Assembly (NCBI GenBank): GCA_046729975.1
Contig: JBKPHS010000120.1
Coordinates: 1-7,101 of the forward strand
DNA from: JBKPHS01 sp046729975
GTDB taxonomy: Bacteria > Actinomycetota > Thermoleophilia > Solirubrobacterales > Thermoleophilaceae
DNA length: 7,101 nt
Direction of reading: 5' to 3'
Below the pieces are notes generated by a model, which saw only the letters and a list, made by a program, of their open reading frames with translations, ran no database searches and was not told where the DNA came from. Shown in pieces: positions 1-5,881 of the stretch. The position numbers and the translations under genes are program-made. Position 1 is the first letter of the stretch; each line of letters begins with the position of its first letter.

Positions 1-30
1 GCCCGAGGCCGCGGCGCCGCCCGAGGCCGC
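1..30 (+). repeat. 12-bp direct repeat in the rpsI N-terminal extension
   Basis: The 12-mer GCCCGAGGCCGC occurs at 1-12 and again at 19-30. In the rpsI frame it encodes repeated Pro-Glu-Ala-Ala units. It is a low-complexity coding repeat that probably continues to the left of the window, and such tracts commonly vary in length by slippage. No separate function is evident. Confidence 0.6.
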
Positions 31-481
31 CGCGGCGGAGGAGCCAGCCGCCGTGCAGGCCCCGGCCGCGCGCACCCCGATCGATCTCGCCGCCGACGCC
101 CGCTACCAGGCCACCGGCAAGCGCAAGACCTCGGTCGCCCGCGTGATCGTCAAGCCCGGCAGCGGCGAGTACACGATCAACGGCAAGACGCTCGACGAGT
201 ACTTCCCGCGTCCCACGCTCCAGAGGGCGGCGCGGCAGCCGCTCGAGACGGCCGGCTACGAGTCGCGAATGGACGTCGTGGCGAAGATCCATGGCGGCGG
301 CGTCTCGGCCCAGGCCGGCGCGCTGCGGCACGGGGTGGCCCGTGCACTCGTCGAAGCCGACCCGAACCTGCGAACCGAGCTCAAGCGGCGCGGCTTCCTG
401 ACCCGCGACGCGCGCGCCAAGGAGCGCAAGAAGGCGGGACTGAAGAAGGCCCGCAAGCGGCCGCAGTTCTCGAAGCGCTGA
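2..481 (+). CDS. rpsI: 30S ribosomal protein S9 (uS9), 5' end outside window
   Basis: Small-subunit ribosomal protein S9, which binds 16S rRNA in the 30S head; its C-terminal tail reaches the P-site tRNA. The body is clear: a YQATGKRKTSVARV start, a central IHGGGVSAQAGALRHGVARAL segment (the conserved GGG..GQ..A.RHG region of the family), a basic RDARAKERKKAGLKKARK stretch, and the family's usual SKR C-terminus. The frame stays open to the left edge, and the bases before the GTG at 53 encode Pro-Glu-Ala-rich sequence. That GTG is therefore probably internal and the true start lies upstream of the window. Such acidic, Ala/Pro-rich N-terminal extensions are common on actinobacterial S9. The gene normally follows rplM (L13), which would lie to the left. 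glmM starts 11 bases after the stop, suggesting co-transcription. Identity is essentially certain; only the N-terminus is unknown. Confidence 0.96.
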   Translation, partial: PEAAAPPEAAAAEEPAAVQAPAARTPIDLAADARYQATGKRKTSVARVIVKPGSGEYTINGKTLDEYFPRPTLQRAARQPLETAGYESRMDVVAKIHGGGVSAQAGALRHGVARALVEADPNLRTELKRRGFLTRDARAKERKKAGLKKARKRPQFSKR

Positions 482-492
482 GCCGCGCGCCC

Positions 493-1827
493 ATGGCCGG
501 CGCACCGCCCCTTACGCGGAAGCTGTTCGGCACCGACGGCGTGCGAGGCGTCGCCGGCGAGTTCCTGTCGGCCGACCTCGCGCTGTCGCTCGGCCGTGCG
601 GCCGCGGCGACCTGCGCGGCGCCGGCGCCACAGATCCTGATCGTCCGCGACACGCGCGAGTCCGGCGAGATGCTCGAGGCCGCCCTCGCGGCCGGAATCG
701 CTGCGGCGGGCGGACACGCGCTGCTCGGCGGGGTGCTCCCGACGCCGGGTGCCGCCGCGCTCGTGCGCCGGTTCGGCTTCGACCTGGCGGCCGTCGTGTC
801 CGCCTCTCACAACCCCTTCCGGGACAACGGGATCAAGTTCTTCGGCTCCGATGGCACGAAGCTCGGAGACGCCCCGGAGGCCGCGATCGAGGCGGCGGTC
901 GAGTCCGTTCCACCGCCTGCGGACCCGCCGGGCCGCGTGCGCGAGCTGCACGGTGCGGCCGGCGATTACCTGCGCGAGCTCGAGTCCCGCTTTCGCGACC
1001 TGGAGCTCGGCGGCACTCGCGTGCTTCTCGACTGCGCGAACGGCGCGACCTACCGCGTGGCCCTCGAGATCTTCCGCAGGCTCGGCGCGGAGGTCGCTGC
1101 GATCGGGGCGGAGCCCGACGGGCGCAACATCAACGACCACTGCGGCTCGACGCACGTCGGGCGGCTGGCGGACCTCGTCCCGGAGAAGGGGTACGACGTC
1201 GGCTTCGCGTTCGACGGAGACGGCGACCGCGTCTTGGCGGTCGACCGGCACGGCGTGGTCGTCGACGGCGACGAGTTGATCGCCATCGCGGCGCTGCATA
1301 TGCGCGCGACGGGACGGCTTCCCGGACCCGGCGTCGCCGTGACGGTCATGACGAACTACGGCTTCCATCGCGCGATGGAGCGCGAGGGCATCGAGGTGGC
1401 GACGACCCCCGTGGGCGACCGGCACGTGCTCGCCGAGCTGCTGCGCCGCGGCTGGGCGCTCGGCGGCGAGCAGTCTGGTCACATCATCGACACCGGCTTC
1501 GTCCCATCTGGGGACGGCATCGCGTCGGCGCTGCTCGCGCTGGAGGCGCTTGCGGGCAGGGACATGGCCGATCGTGACGCGATGGAGCGGCTGCCCCAGC
1601 GTCTCGTCAACGTCGGCGTCTCGGACCGCGAGGCACTCGAGGGCGCGGCCGGGGTGTGGGATGCGGTCGAAGCCGAGTCGGCCACGCTAGACGGCCGTGG
1701 CCGCGTGCTGATCAGGCCGTCCGGGACGGAGGCCGTCGTCCGGGTGATGGTGGAGGCGCCCGACGAGGCGGAGTGCGAGGCGATCTGCTCGCGCCTCGTG
1801 TCCGTCGTCGAGCGCGAGCTCGGCTGA
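493..1827 (+). CDS. glmM: Phosphoglucosamine mutase GlmM
   Basis: Cytosolic enzyme that interconverts glucosamine-6-phosphate and glucosamine-1-phosphate, the step between GlmS and GlmU on the way to UDP-GlcNAc. The 444 residues match the usual family length (about 445). All four alpha-D-phosphohexomutase signatures are present: the LFGTDGVRG opening at residues 11-19; the phosphoserine loop SASHNPFRDNGIKFF with catalytic Ser105; the Mg-binding DGDGDR at 241-246; the sugar-binding GGEQSGH at 324-330; and the phosphate-binding RPSGTEAVVRVM from 408. GGEQSGH and the DNGIKFF context favour GlmM over phosphomannomutase. The ATG at 493 places the conserved LFGTDG close to the N-terminus as expected. 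No good Shine-Dalgarno precedes it, so translation may be coupled to rpsI 11 bases upstream. The TGA stop lies inside a small perfect hairpin and touches the long inverted repeat that follows. Confidence 0.97.
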   Translation: MAGAPPLTRKLFGTDGVRGVAGEFLSADLALSLGRAAAATCAAPAPQILIVRDTRESGEMLEAALAAGIAAAGGHALLGGVLPTPGAAALVRRFGFDLAAVVSASHNPFRDNGIKFFGSDGTKLGDAPEAAIEAAVESVPPPADPPGRVRELHGAAGDYLRELESRFRDLELGGTRVLLDCANGATYRVALEIFRRLGAEVAAIGAEPDGRNINDHCGSTHVGRLADLVPEKGYDVGFAFDGDGDRVLAVDRHGVVVDGDELIAIAALHMRATGRLPGPGVAVTVMTNYGFHRAMEREGIEVATTPVGDRHVLAELLRRGWALGGEQSGHIIDTGFVPSGDGIASALLALEALAGRDMADRDAMERLPQRLVNVGVSDREALEGAAGVWDAVEAESATLDGRGRVLIRPSGTEAVVRVMVEAPDEAECEAICSRLVSVVERELG

Positions 1828-1833
1828 GCCGAG
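1819..1833 (+). repeat. Perfect small hairpin centred on the glmM stop codon
   Basis: CTCGGC (1819-1824) and GCCGAG (1828-1833) are perfect reverse complements, and the three loop bases are the glmM TGA stop. No T-run follows, so it is not a classical intrinsic terminator. The 12-mer CTCGGCTGAGCC at 1819-1830 is repeated identically at 1978-1989, at the other end of the long inverted repeat. The pairing is seen directly; any role in termination, mRNA 3'-end stability or element insertion is inference. Confidence 0.55.
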
Positions 1834-1984
1834 ATCCACCGATCCTGACGGCGTTTCCTCGCCGGAATGCCGTCGCCAGTCGCCACCGGCTCACTCGCGA
1901 GGGTTCACCCTCGCTCCGCTCGCCGTCGCCGCCTGGCTCGGCCTCCGGCGTGGAAACGCTCGCCAGTCCCGGTGGATCTCGGCT
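1827..1984. repeat. Long imperfect inverted repeat between glmM and glmS
   Basis: The outer arms are 15 bp and perfect: AGCCGAGATCCACCG at 1827-1841 against CGGTGGATCTCGGCT at 1970-1984. Moving inward in register, further perfect blocks pair: GCGTTTCC (1851-1858) with GGAAACGC (1952-1959), CGCCGGA (1860-1866) with TCCGGCG (1944-1950), GCCG (1869-1872) with CGGC (1939-1942), and GCCAG (1875-1879) with CTGGC (1933-1937). The centre is a 7-bp stem, GCGAGGG (1897-1903) with CCCTCGC (1908-1914), closed by a TTCA loop. The whole 158 bases can fold as one interrupted hairpin. It has no credible coding potential. It could be a non-autonomous palindromic element (MITE- or REP-like), a decayed repeat, or a structured RNA or bidirectional termination region between two operons. 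The sequence alone does not decide between these. Confidence 0.6.
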
Positions 1985-2000
1985 GAGCCCCGCGACCCGC

Positions 2001-2009
2001 TGGTACGAT
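2001..2009 (+). promoter_or_regulatory. Possible glmS promoter (extended -10)
   Basis: TGGTACGAT contains a TGn extension followed by TACGAT, which matches the TATAAT consensus at four of six positions including the key A2 and T6. No good TTGACA-like -35 is present at 16-18 bp spacing, as expected for an extended -10 promoter. Transcription would begin near 2016, giving a leader of about 97 bases before glmS. The -35 region would overlap the right arm of the long inverted repeat (ending at 1984), so the two could interact. Prediction only. Confidence 0.35.
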
Positions 2010-2036
2010 CTCCCCGTCCCACGAGGGGCTGCCAGG

Positions 2037-2058
2037 GCCGCGCCGAGCGGCTTTCTTT
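2037..2058 (+). terminator. Terminator- or attenuator-like hairpin in the glmS leader
   Basis: GCCGC (2037-2041) pairs perfectly with GCGGC (2047-2051) around a 5-base loop, and TTTCTTT follows at 2052-2058. A short GC stem plus T-rich tract is the layout of an intrinsic terminator, and this is the only T-rich run of its kind in the non-coding parts of the window. It lies downstream of the candidate promoter and upstream of glmS. It could end read-through from rpsI-glmM or act as an attenuator for glmS. The stem is only 5 bp and the T-run is interrupted, so strength is uncertain. Confidence 0.35.
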
Positions 2059-2093
2059 CGTCCTAGAGGCCTGCAACGGGGAGCGTCGAATCG

Positions 2094-2105
2094 CCTCCAG
2101 GAGGT
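2094..2105 (+). promoter_or_regulatory. Strong glmS Shine-Dalgarno, self-complementary with preceding bases
   Basis: AGGAGGT at 2099-2105 is a near-perfect Shine-Dalgarno, 7 bases before the glmS ATG, and it fixes that start. It is by far the best ribosome binding site in the window. The five bases just before it, CCTCC (2094-2098), are its exact complement, so CCTC-CAG-GAGG could form a tiny 4-bp hairpin or pair with another copy in trans. Occlusion of the site is possible but unproven. Confidence 0.7.
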
Positions 2106-2112
2106 AGCGCAG

Positions 2113-3975
2113 ATGTGCGGCATCGTCGGATATGTGGGCCAGAGGCCGTGCCAGGAGCTCCTGGTGGAGGGCCTCGAGAAGCTGGAGTACCGCGGCTACG
2201 ACTCCGCGGGCGTCTCGCTGCTGAGCGACGGCCACATCGACTCGATCCGGACGGTCGGGAACCTCTCCTTCCTCCGCGAGGCCCTGGCGGCGCGGTCGCG
2301 GACAGACCCCGGCGGCGGCATCGCCGTCGCCCAGGCGGAGGCGACGACCGGCATCGGCCACACGCGCTGGGCCACCCATGGCCGAGTCTGCGAGGCCAAC
2401 GCCCACCCGCACTTCGATACGGGCGAGCGCATCCACATCGTGCTCAACGGGATCGTCGAGAACCACGGTGAGCTTCGCGATCGCCTGACTGCGCTCGGAG
2501 CCGAGTTCACGTCGGACACGGACGCGGAGGTCGTGGCGCACCTGATCTCGCACCACTACGACGGCGATCTCGTGGAAGCCGTTCGCGGCGCCTACGGCGA
2601 GCTGCGCGGCCACTACGCGTTCGTGGCGATATCCGCCGATCAGCCGGAGCTCCTCGTCGGAGCGCGCAAGGAGTGCCCGCTCGTGGTCGGCGTCGGCCAG
2701 AACGAGCAGTTCGTCGCGTCCGCGATCCCGGCCTTCCTGAAGGAGACGCGCACCATCCAGCTCGTGAACGACGACGAGATCGTCGCCGTCCGCCCGGAGG
2801 GCGCCGAGTTCTTCGACGCCGCGGGACGCCCCGTGGAGCGCGAGCGGGACCACGTCGACTGGGACGCGGACGCCGCCGAGAAGGGCGGCTACGAGACATT
2901 CATGCTCAAGGAGATCTACGAGCAGCCGGACGCGGTCGCCTCGACGCTAGCCGGCCGCATCTCGGGCGATCGGGTCGACCTCGCGGACGTGGAGCTCTCC
3001 GACGAGGCGCTCGCGGGCCTGCGGCGCGTGATCATCGTCGCCTGCGGCACTTCCTACCACGCGGGCCTCGTCGGGCGCTACGCGATCGAGGAGTGGGCGC
3101 GCGTGCCGGTCGAGATCGACATCGCGTCGGAGTACCGCTATCGGAATCCGGTCGTCGACGAGCGTGACCTCGTGATCGGCATCTCGCAGTCGGGCGAGAC
3201 GGCCGACACGCTCGCGGCGATGCGACTCGCGCGCGAGCGCGGCGCGCAGGTCCTGGCGATCACGAACGTCATGGGAAGCCAGGCCACCCGCGACTCGGAT
3301 GCGGTGCTGTTCACGCGCGCCGGGATCGAGATCGGCGTGGCGGCGACGAAGACCTACATCTCGCAGGTGGCGACGATGTACCTCCTCGGGCTGAAGCTCG
3401 CGCAGGTTCGCGGCACGCTCCCGCCGGAGCGCGTGCGCGCGCTTGCTGAGGACCTGAGGCGCATGCCGCACAGCATCACCGAGGTGCTCGAGTCGGTCGG
3501 GGAGCCTGTGCGGGCGGTGGCGCGGCACTGGGCGCAGTCGGACTTCTTCCTCTACCTCGGGCGGCACGTCGGGCTGCCCGTCTGCCTCGAGGGCGCGCTC
3601 AAGCTGAAGGAGATCTCCTACATCCCGACGGAGGCCTACGCGGCCGGGGAGATGAAGCACGGGCCGATAGCTCTGCTCGACGAGAGCACGCCCGTCGTCT
3701 GCGTCGCCACGGAGTCGCCGGTGCTCGAGAAGGTGCTCTCGAACATCGCCGAGGTGCGAGCGCGAGGGGCTCACGTGATCGCCGTGGCCACTGAGGGCAG
3801 CGAGGAGGTCGCGAAGGTCGCGGAGGAGGTGCTGTGGGTCCCGCCCAGCGACTGGCTGCTCCAGCCCCTGCTCGCCGTCGTCCCACTCCAGCTCCTCGCC
3901 TATGAGATAGCGCGGGCGCGCGGCCTGAACGTGGACCAGCCGCGCAACCTGGCGAAGACGGTCACCGTCGAATAG
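2113..3975 (+). CDS. glmS: Glutamine--fructose-6-phosphate aminotransferase (isomerizing) GlmS
   Basis: Makes glucosamine-6-phosphate from fructose-6-phosphate and glutamine, the committed entry to amino-sugar and peptidoglycan synthesis. The N-terminal class II glutaminase domain starts MCGIVGYVG, with Cys2 as nucleophile after Met removal. It also carries YRGYDSAG, HTRWATHG (Arg85, Trp86) and NGIVENH (from Asn112). Two SIS sugar-isomerase domains follow: CGTSYHAG (from Cys311), SQSGETADT (from Ser358), VAATKT (409-414), and the catalytic region ALKLKEISYI with Lys497 and Glu500, plus His516. These correspond by alignment to E. coli Lys485, Glu488 and His504. The C-terminus is PRNLAKTVTVE with the sugar-binding Lys615. 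At 620 residues it is about 11 longer than the E. coli enzyme, the extra lying mostly in a glutaminase-domain loop near residues 55-76. The start is fixed by the essential Met-Cys and the strong Shine-Dalgarno. The upstream leader shows no recognisable glmS ribozyme. Confidence 0.98.
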   Translation: MCGIVGYVGQRPCQELLVEGLEKLEYRGYDSAGVSLLSDGHIDSIRTVGNLSFLREALAARSRTDPGGGIAVAQAEATTGIGHTRWATHGRVCEANAHPHFDTGERIHIVLNGIVENHGELRDRLTALGAEFTSDTDAEVVAHLISHHYDGDLVEAVRGAYGELRGHYAFVAISADQPELLVGARKECPLVVGVGQNEQFVASAIPAFLKETRTIQLVNDDEIVAVRPEGAEFFDAAGRPVERERDHVDWDADAAEKGGYETFMLKEIYEQPDAVASTLAGRISGDRVDLADVELSDEALAGLRRVIIVACGTSYHAGLVGRYAIEEWARVPVEIDIASEYRYRNPVVDERDLVIGISQSGETADTLAAMRLARERGAQVLAITNVMGSQATRDSDAVLFTRAGIEIGVAATKTYISQVATMYLLGLKLAQVRGTLPPERVRALAEDLRRMPHSITEVLESVGEPVRAVARHWAQSDFFLYLGRHVGLPVCLEGALKLKEISYIPTEAYAAGEMKHGPIALLDESTPVVCVATESPVLEKVLSNIAEVRARGAHVIAVATEGSEEVAKVAEEVLWVPPSDWLLQPLLAVVPLQLLAYEIARARGLNVDQPRNLAKTVTVE

Positions 3976-4000
3976 CCACCGGCCCCGCGGGAGCGATCGG

Positions 4001-4014
4001 TACTCTCGCGCCGG
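4001..4014 (+). promoter_or_regulatory. Possible leaderless promoter of acpS
   Basis: TACTCT at 4001-4006 fits the actinobacterial -10 pattern TANNNT and ends 8 bases before the acpS ATG at 4015. A transcript from it would therefore start on or next to the start codon, giving a leaderless mRNA. No Shine-Dalgarno lies close to this ATG; the nearest purine-rich run, GGGAG near 3989, is over 20 bases away. The preceding GGTAC is shared with the glmS candidate promoter (2002-2006). No clear -35 is seen. Confidence 0.4.
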
Positions 4015-4368
4015 ATGGCCGGCATCGGCATCGACCTGCTGGAGATCGAGCGGCTGGAGCGTGCGCTTGAGCGGCGACCCCGGCTTGCGGAGCGGCTGTT
4101 CAGCGAGGAGGAGCGGGCATATGCCGCCGCCCGGGCGCGCCCGGGCCAGCATCTGGCGGCGCGCTTCTGCGCCAAGGAGGCGGTGGCGAAGGCGCTCGCG
4201 TTGCCGGGCTGGAGCTTCAGGGACGTGGAGATCGTGGCCACGGGCGCCGCGCCGGCCGTCCGGCTGAGCGGCAAGGCGGCGGCACGCGCCCGGGAGCTCG
4301 GCGCCGAGCCGCGGGTGTCCCTCACCCACACGCGTACCACGGCCGCCGCCGTGGCGGTCCTGGCGTGA
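4015..4368 (+). CDS. acpS: Holo-[acyl-carrier-protein] synthase AcpS
   Basis: Transfers the 4'-phosphopantetheine arm of coenzyme A to a serine of apo-ACP, activating it for fatty acid synthesis. The 117 residues match the usual length of AcpS-type phosphopantetheinyl transferases, which work as homotrimers. Visible signatures are GIGIDLLEI near the N-terminus with the Mg-binding Asp7; a FSEEERAY segment at 29-36; ARFCAKEAVAKAL with Lys54 and Mg-binding Glu55; and the C-terminal VSLTHTRTTAAAVAV strand, which resembles the VSITHT..YAAAQVV end of the Bacillus enzyme. The ATG at 4015 puts the Asp motif at the expected position. No Shine-Dalgarno is present, and a -10-like TACTCT 8 bases upstream suggests leaderless initiation, although co-transcription with glmS (39-base gap) is also possible. 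Its TGA overlaps the GTG start of nnrD by four bases, indicating translational coupling. Confidence 0.95.
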   Translation: MAGIGIDLLEIERLERALERRPRLAERLFSEEERAYAAARARPGQHLAARFCAKEAVAKALALPGWSFRDVEIVATGAAPAVRLSGKAAARARELGAEPRVSLTHTRTTAAAVAVLA

Positions 4369-5876
4369 CGCTGCCCGGTTGGGCCGAGCCGCTGTTCGCC
4401 GCGGATGAGATGCGGGCGGCCGACCGCTGGGCGATCGACGACCAGGGCGTCCCGTCGCTCGATCTCATGGAGCGCGCGGGCACGGGGCTCGCTCGCGCCG
4501 CCGCCGATGCGGCCCGCCCAGGAGCCCTGGCGGTCGTGATCGGGAAGGGGAACAACGGCGGCGACGGGCTCGTCGCGGCGCGCCTGCTGCGCGAGGAGGG
4601 CCGCGAAGTGCGCGTGCTGGCGCCCGCGGGCGTCGAGGGGCTGCAGGGCGACGCGCTCGCCAATCTCGAACGCCTACCCGGCGAACCGCCCGAGCCGTTC
4701 TCCGCCGAGTCGCTGCGAGGGGTCGGCGCGGTGGTCGACGCCCTGCTTGGCACGGGCTTCGAGGGCGAGCCGCGCGAGCCGCTCGCCTCGGCGATCGCCG
4801 CCGTCAACGACCAGGAGGCGCCCGTCGTCGCCTGCGACGTGCCATCCGGGGTGAACGCCTCGACCGGCGAGGTAGCAGCCGCCGCTGTGCGCGCCCGGGT
4901 GACCGCGACCTTCCACGGATCGAAGATCGGCCTGCACGTCGCGCCGGGCGCCTTCCACGCCGGCGACGTGCGGGTGGTGGAGATCGGCATCCCGCGCGGT
5001 GGGCCCTCCGCCCGGACGGCCGGGTTGATCGCGCCCGGGGTGCTCGACCTGGTTCCGTCGCGGCTCCGGGAGGGGACCAAGTTCGGCGCGGGGACGGTCG
5101 TGATCGTCGGGGGAGCGCGCAGCCTGACCGGCGCGCCGTGCCTGGCGGCGCTCGCGGCGATGCGCAGCGGGGCCGGCTACGTGCAGCTTGCCGTGCCCGA
5201 ATCGGCCAGGACGATTCCGCAGGTGCGCCTGCTCGAGGCGATGACGCATGCGATGCCCGAGGAGGACGGCGGGCACACGCCGCAGGGCGTCGAGCCCGTG
5301 CTCGAGCTCGCCGGGCGGGCCGACGCCGTGGCGCTCGGCCCCGGTCTCGGCCGGACCGGCGGAGCGCGCGAGTTCGCGCGCGAGCTGGCGCGACGCCTTG
5401 AGAAGCCGCTACTGATCGACGCCGACGGCCTGAACGCGCACGCCGGAGCGCTCGACTCCCTCAAGGGTCGTGCCGCGCCGACCATCCTGACCCCGCATGC
5501 AGGTGAGCTCGGGCGATTGCTCGAGATCGACTCGGCGGACGTGGATGCGCAGCGGCTGCGGCACGCCCGCGAGGCGGCAGAGCGCAGCGGCGCGATCGTC
5601 CTGCTGAAGGGCGACGACACGCTCGTCGCGACCCCGGATGGCCCTGTCGCAGTTAGCCCGGGCGGCACTCCCGCGCTGGCGACCGCCGGGACCGGCGATG
5701 CGCTCTCGGGCGTGATCGCGGCGCTGCTCGCCAAGCGGGTCGAGCCGCTCGCCGCCGCGGCCGCCGGGGTGTTGGCCCACGCCCGCGCCGGGCGGCTGGC
5801 CGCGGACCGGCTCGGCGCCGACCACGTGATTGCCGGCGACGTGATCGACGCGCTTCCCGTCGCGATGAGGCAGTAG
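4365..5876 (+). CDS. nnrD: Bifunctional NAD(P)H-hydrate repair enzyme Nnr (epimerase + ADP-dependent dehydratase)
   Basis: Repairs hydrated NADH and NADPH, damaged forms made by heat or by GAPDH side reaction. The N-terminal YjeF_N domain (about residues 10-215) interconverts the R and S hydrates; it shows DRWAIDDQGVPSLDLMERAG, the phosphate-binding GKGNNGGDG (60-68), DALLGTGFEG and CDVPSGVNASTGEV (from 157). The C-terminal ribokinase-like domain (about 230-500) dehydrates the S form using ADP; it shows KFGAGTVVIVGGA..LTGAP, ALGPGLGRT, IDADGLNA (351-358), LTPHAGELGRLL, LLKGDDTLV and AGTGDALSGVIAALLA with catalytic Asp445. The 503-residue fused form matches E. coli YjeF (NnrE-NnrD). The GTG start overlaps the acpS stop as GTGA; the next in-frame ATG (Met16) would remove conserved N-terminal sequence. 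Nnr beside alr is a standard actinobacterial neighbourhood. Confidence 0.96.
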   Translation: MTLPGWAEPLFAADEMRAADRWAIDDQGVPSLDLMERAGTGLARAAADAARPGALAVVIGKGNNGGDGLVAARLLREEGREVRVLAPAGVEGLQGDALANLERLPGEPPEPFSAESLRGVGAVVDALLGTGFEGEPREPLASAIAAVNDQEAPVVACDVPSGVNASTGEVAAAAVRARVTATFHGSKIGLHVAPGAFHAGDVRVVEIGIPRGGPSARTAGLIAPGVLDLVPSRLREGTKFGAGTVVIVGGARSLTGAPCLAALAAMRSGAGYVQLAVPESARTIPQVRLLEAMTHAMPEEDGGHTPQGVEPVLELAGRADAVALGPGLGRTGGAREFARELARRLEKPLLIDADGLNAHAGALDSLKGRAAPTILTPHAGELGRLLEIDSADVDAQRLRHAREAAERSGAIVLLKGDDTLVATPDGPVAVSPGGTPALATAGTGDALSGVIAALLAKRVEPLAAAAAGVLAHARAGRLAADRLGADHVIAGDVIDALPVAMRQ

Positions 5877-5881
5877 GGTCG

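Noticed and set aside
53..55. GTG at 53 as the rpsI start codon
   Set aside because: The frame is open upstream with a coding-like Pro/Glu/Ala pattern, and no Shine-Dalgarno precedes the GTG at proper spacing. The start is more likely left of the window.
256..1482. 408-codon open frame on the minus strand across rpsI and glmM
   Set aside because: It lies wholly opposite confidently identified genes, its translation is Arg/Ala/Val/Asp-rich low complexity with no recognisable family, and long antisense frames are expected in DNA this GC-rich.
2011..2028. Bulged hairpin CCCCGT-CCC-ACG-A-GGGG just after the candidate -10
   Set aside because: It can be drawn with one bulged A, but the expected transcript start (about 2016) falls inside it, so the hairpin would not form in the main RNA. 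A stem this short is common by chance at this GC content.
1656..2066. Plus-strand 136-codon frame crossing the glmM end into the gap, or its short tail starting at the GTG at 1950
   Set aside because: The first half is an out-of-frame reading of glmM. The tail in the gap gives about 38 residues with no motif, no ribosome binding site, and runs through the inverted repeat arm and the terminator-like hairpin.
1828..2112. A glmS ribozyme or other known riboswitch upstream of glmS
   Set aside because: I could not recognise the conserved glmS ribozyme core or its pseudoknot elements, and the class is mainly known from Firmicutes. An Infernal search with the Rfam model would settle it.
2947..4329. 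460-codon open frame on the minus strand across glmS and acpS
   Set aside because: It is antisense to two genes with intact catalytic motifs. The composition (His/Arg/Leu/Asp-rich) is typical of a shadow of GC-biased codons, with no domain or ribosome binding site.
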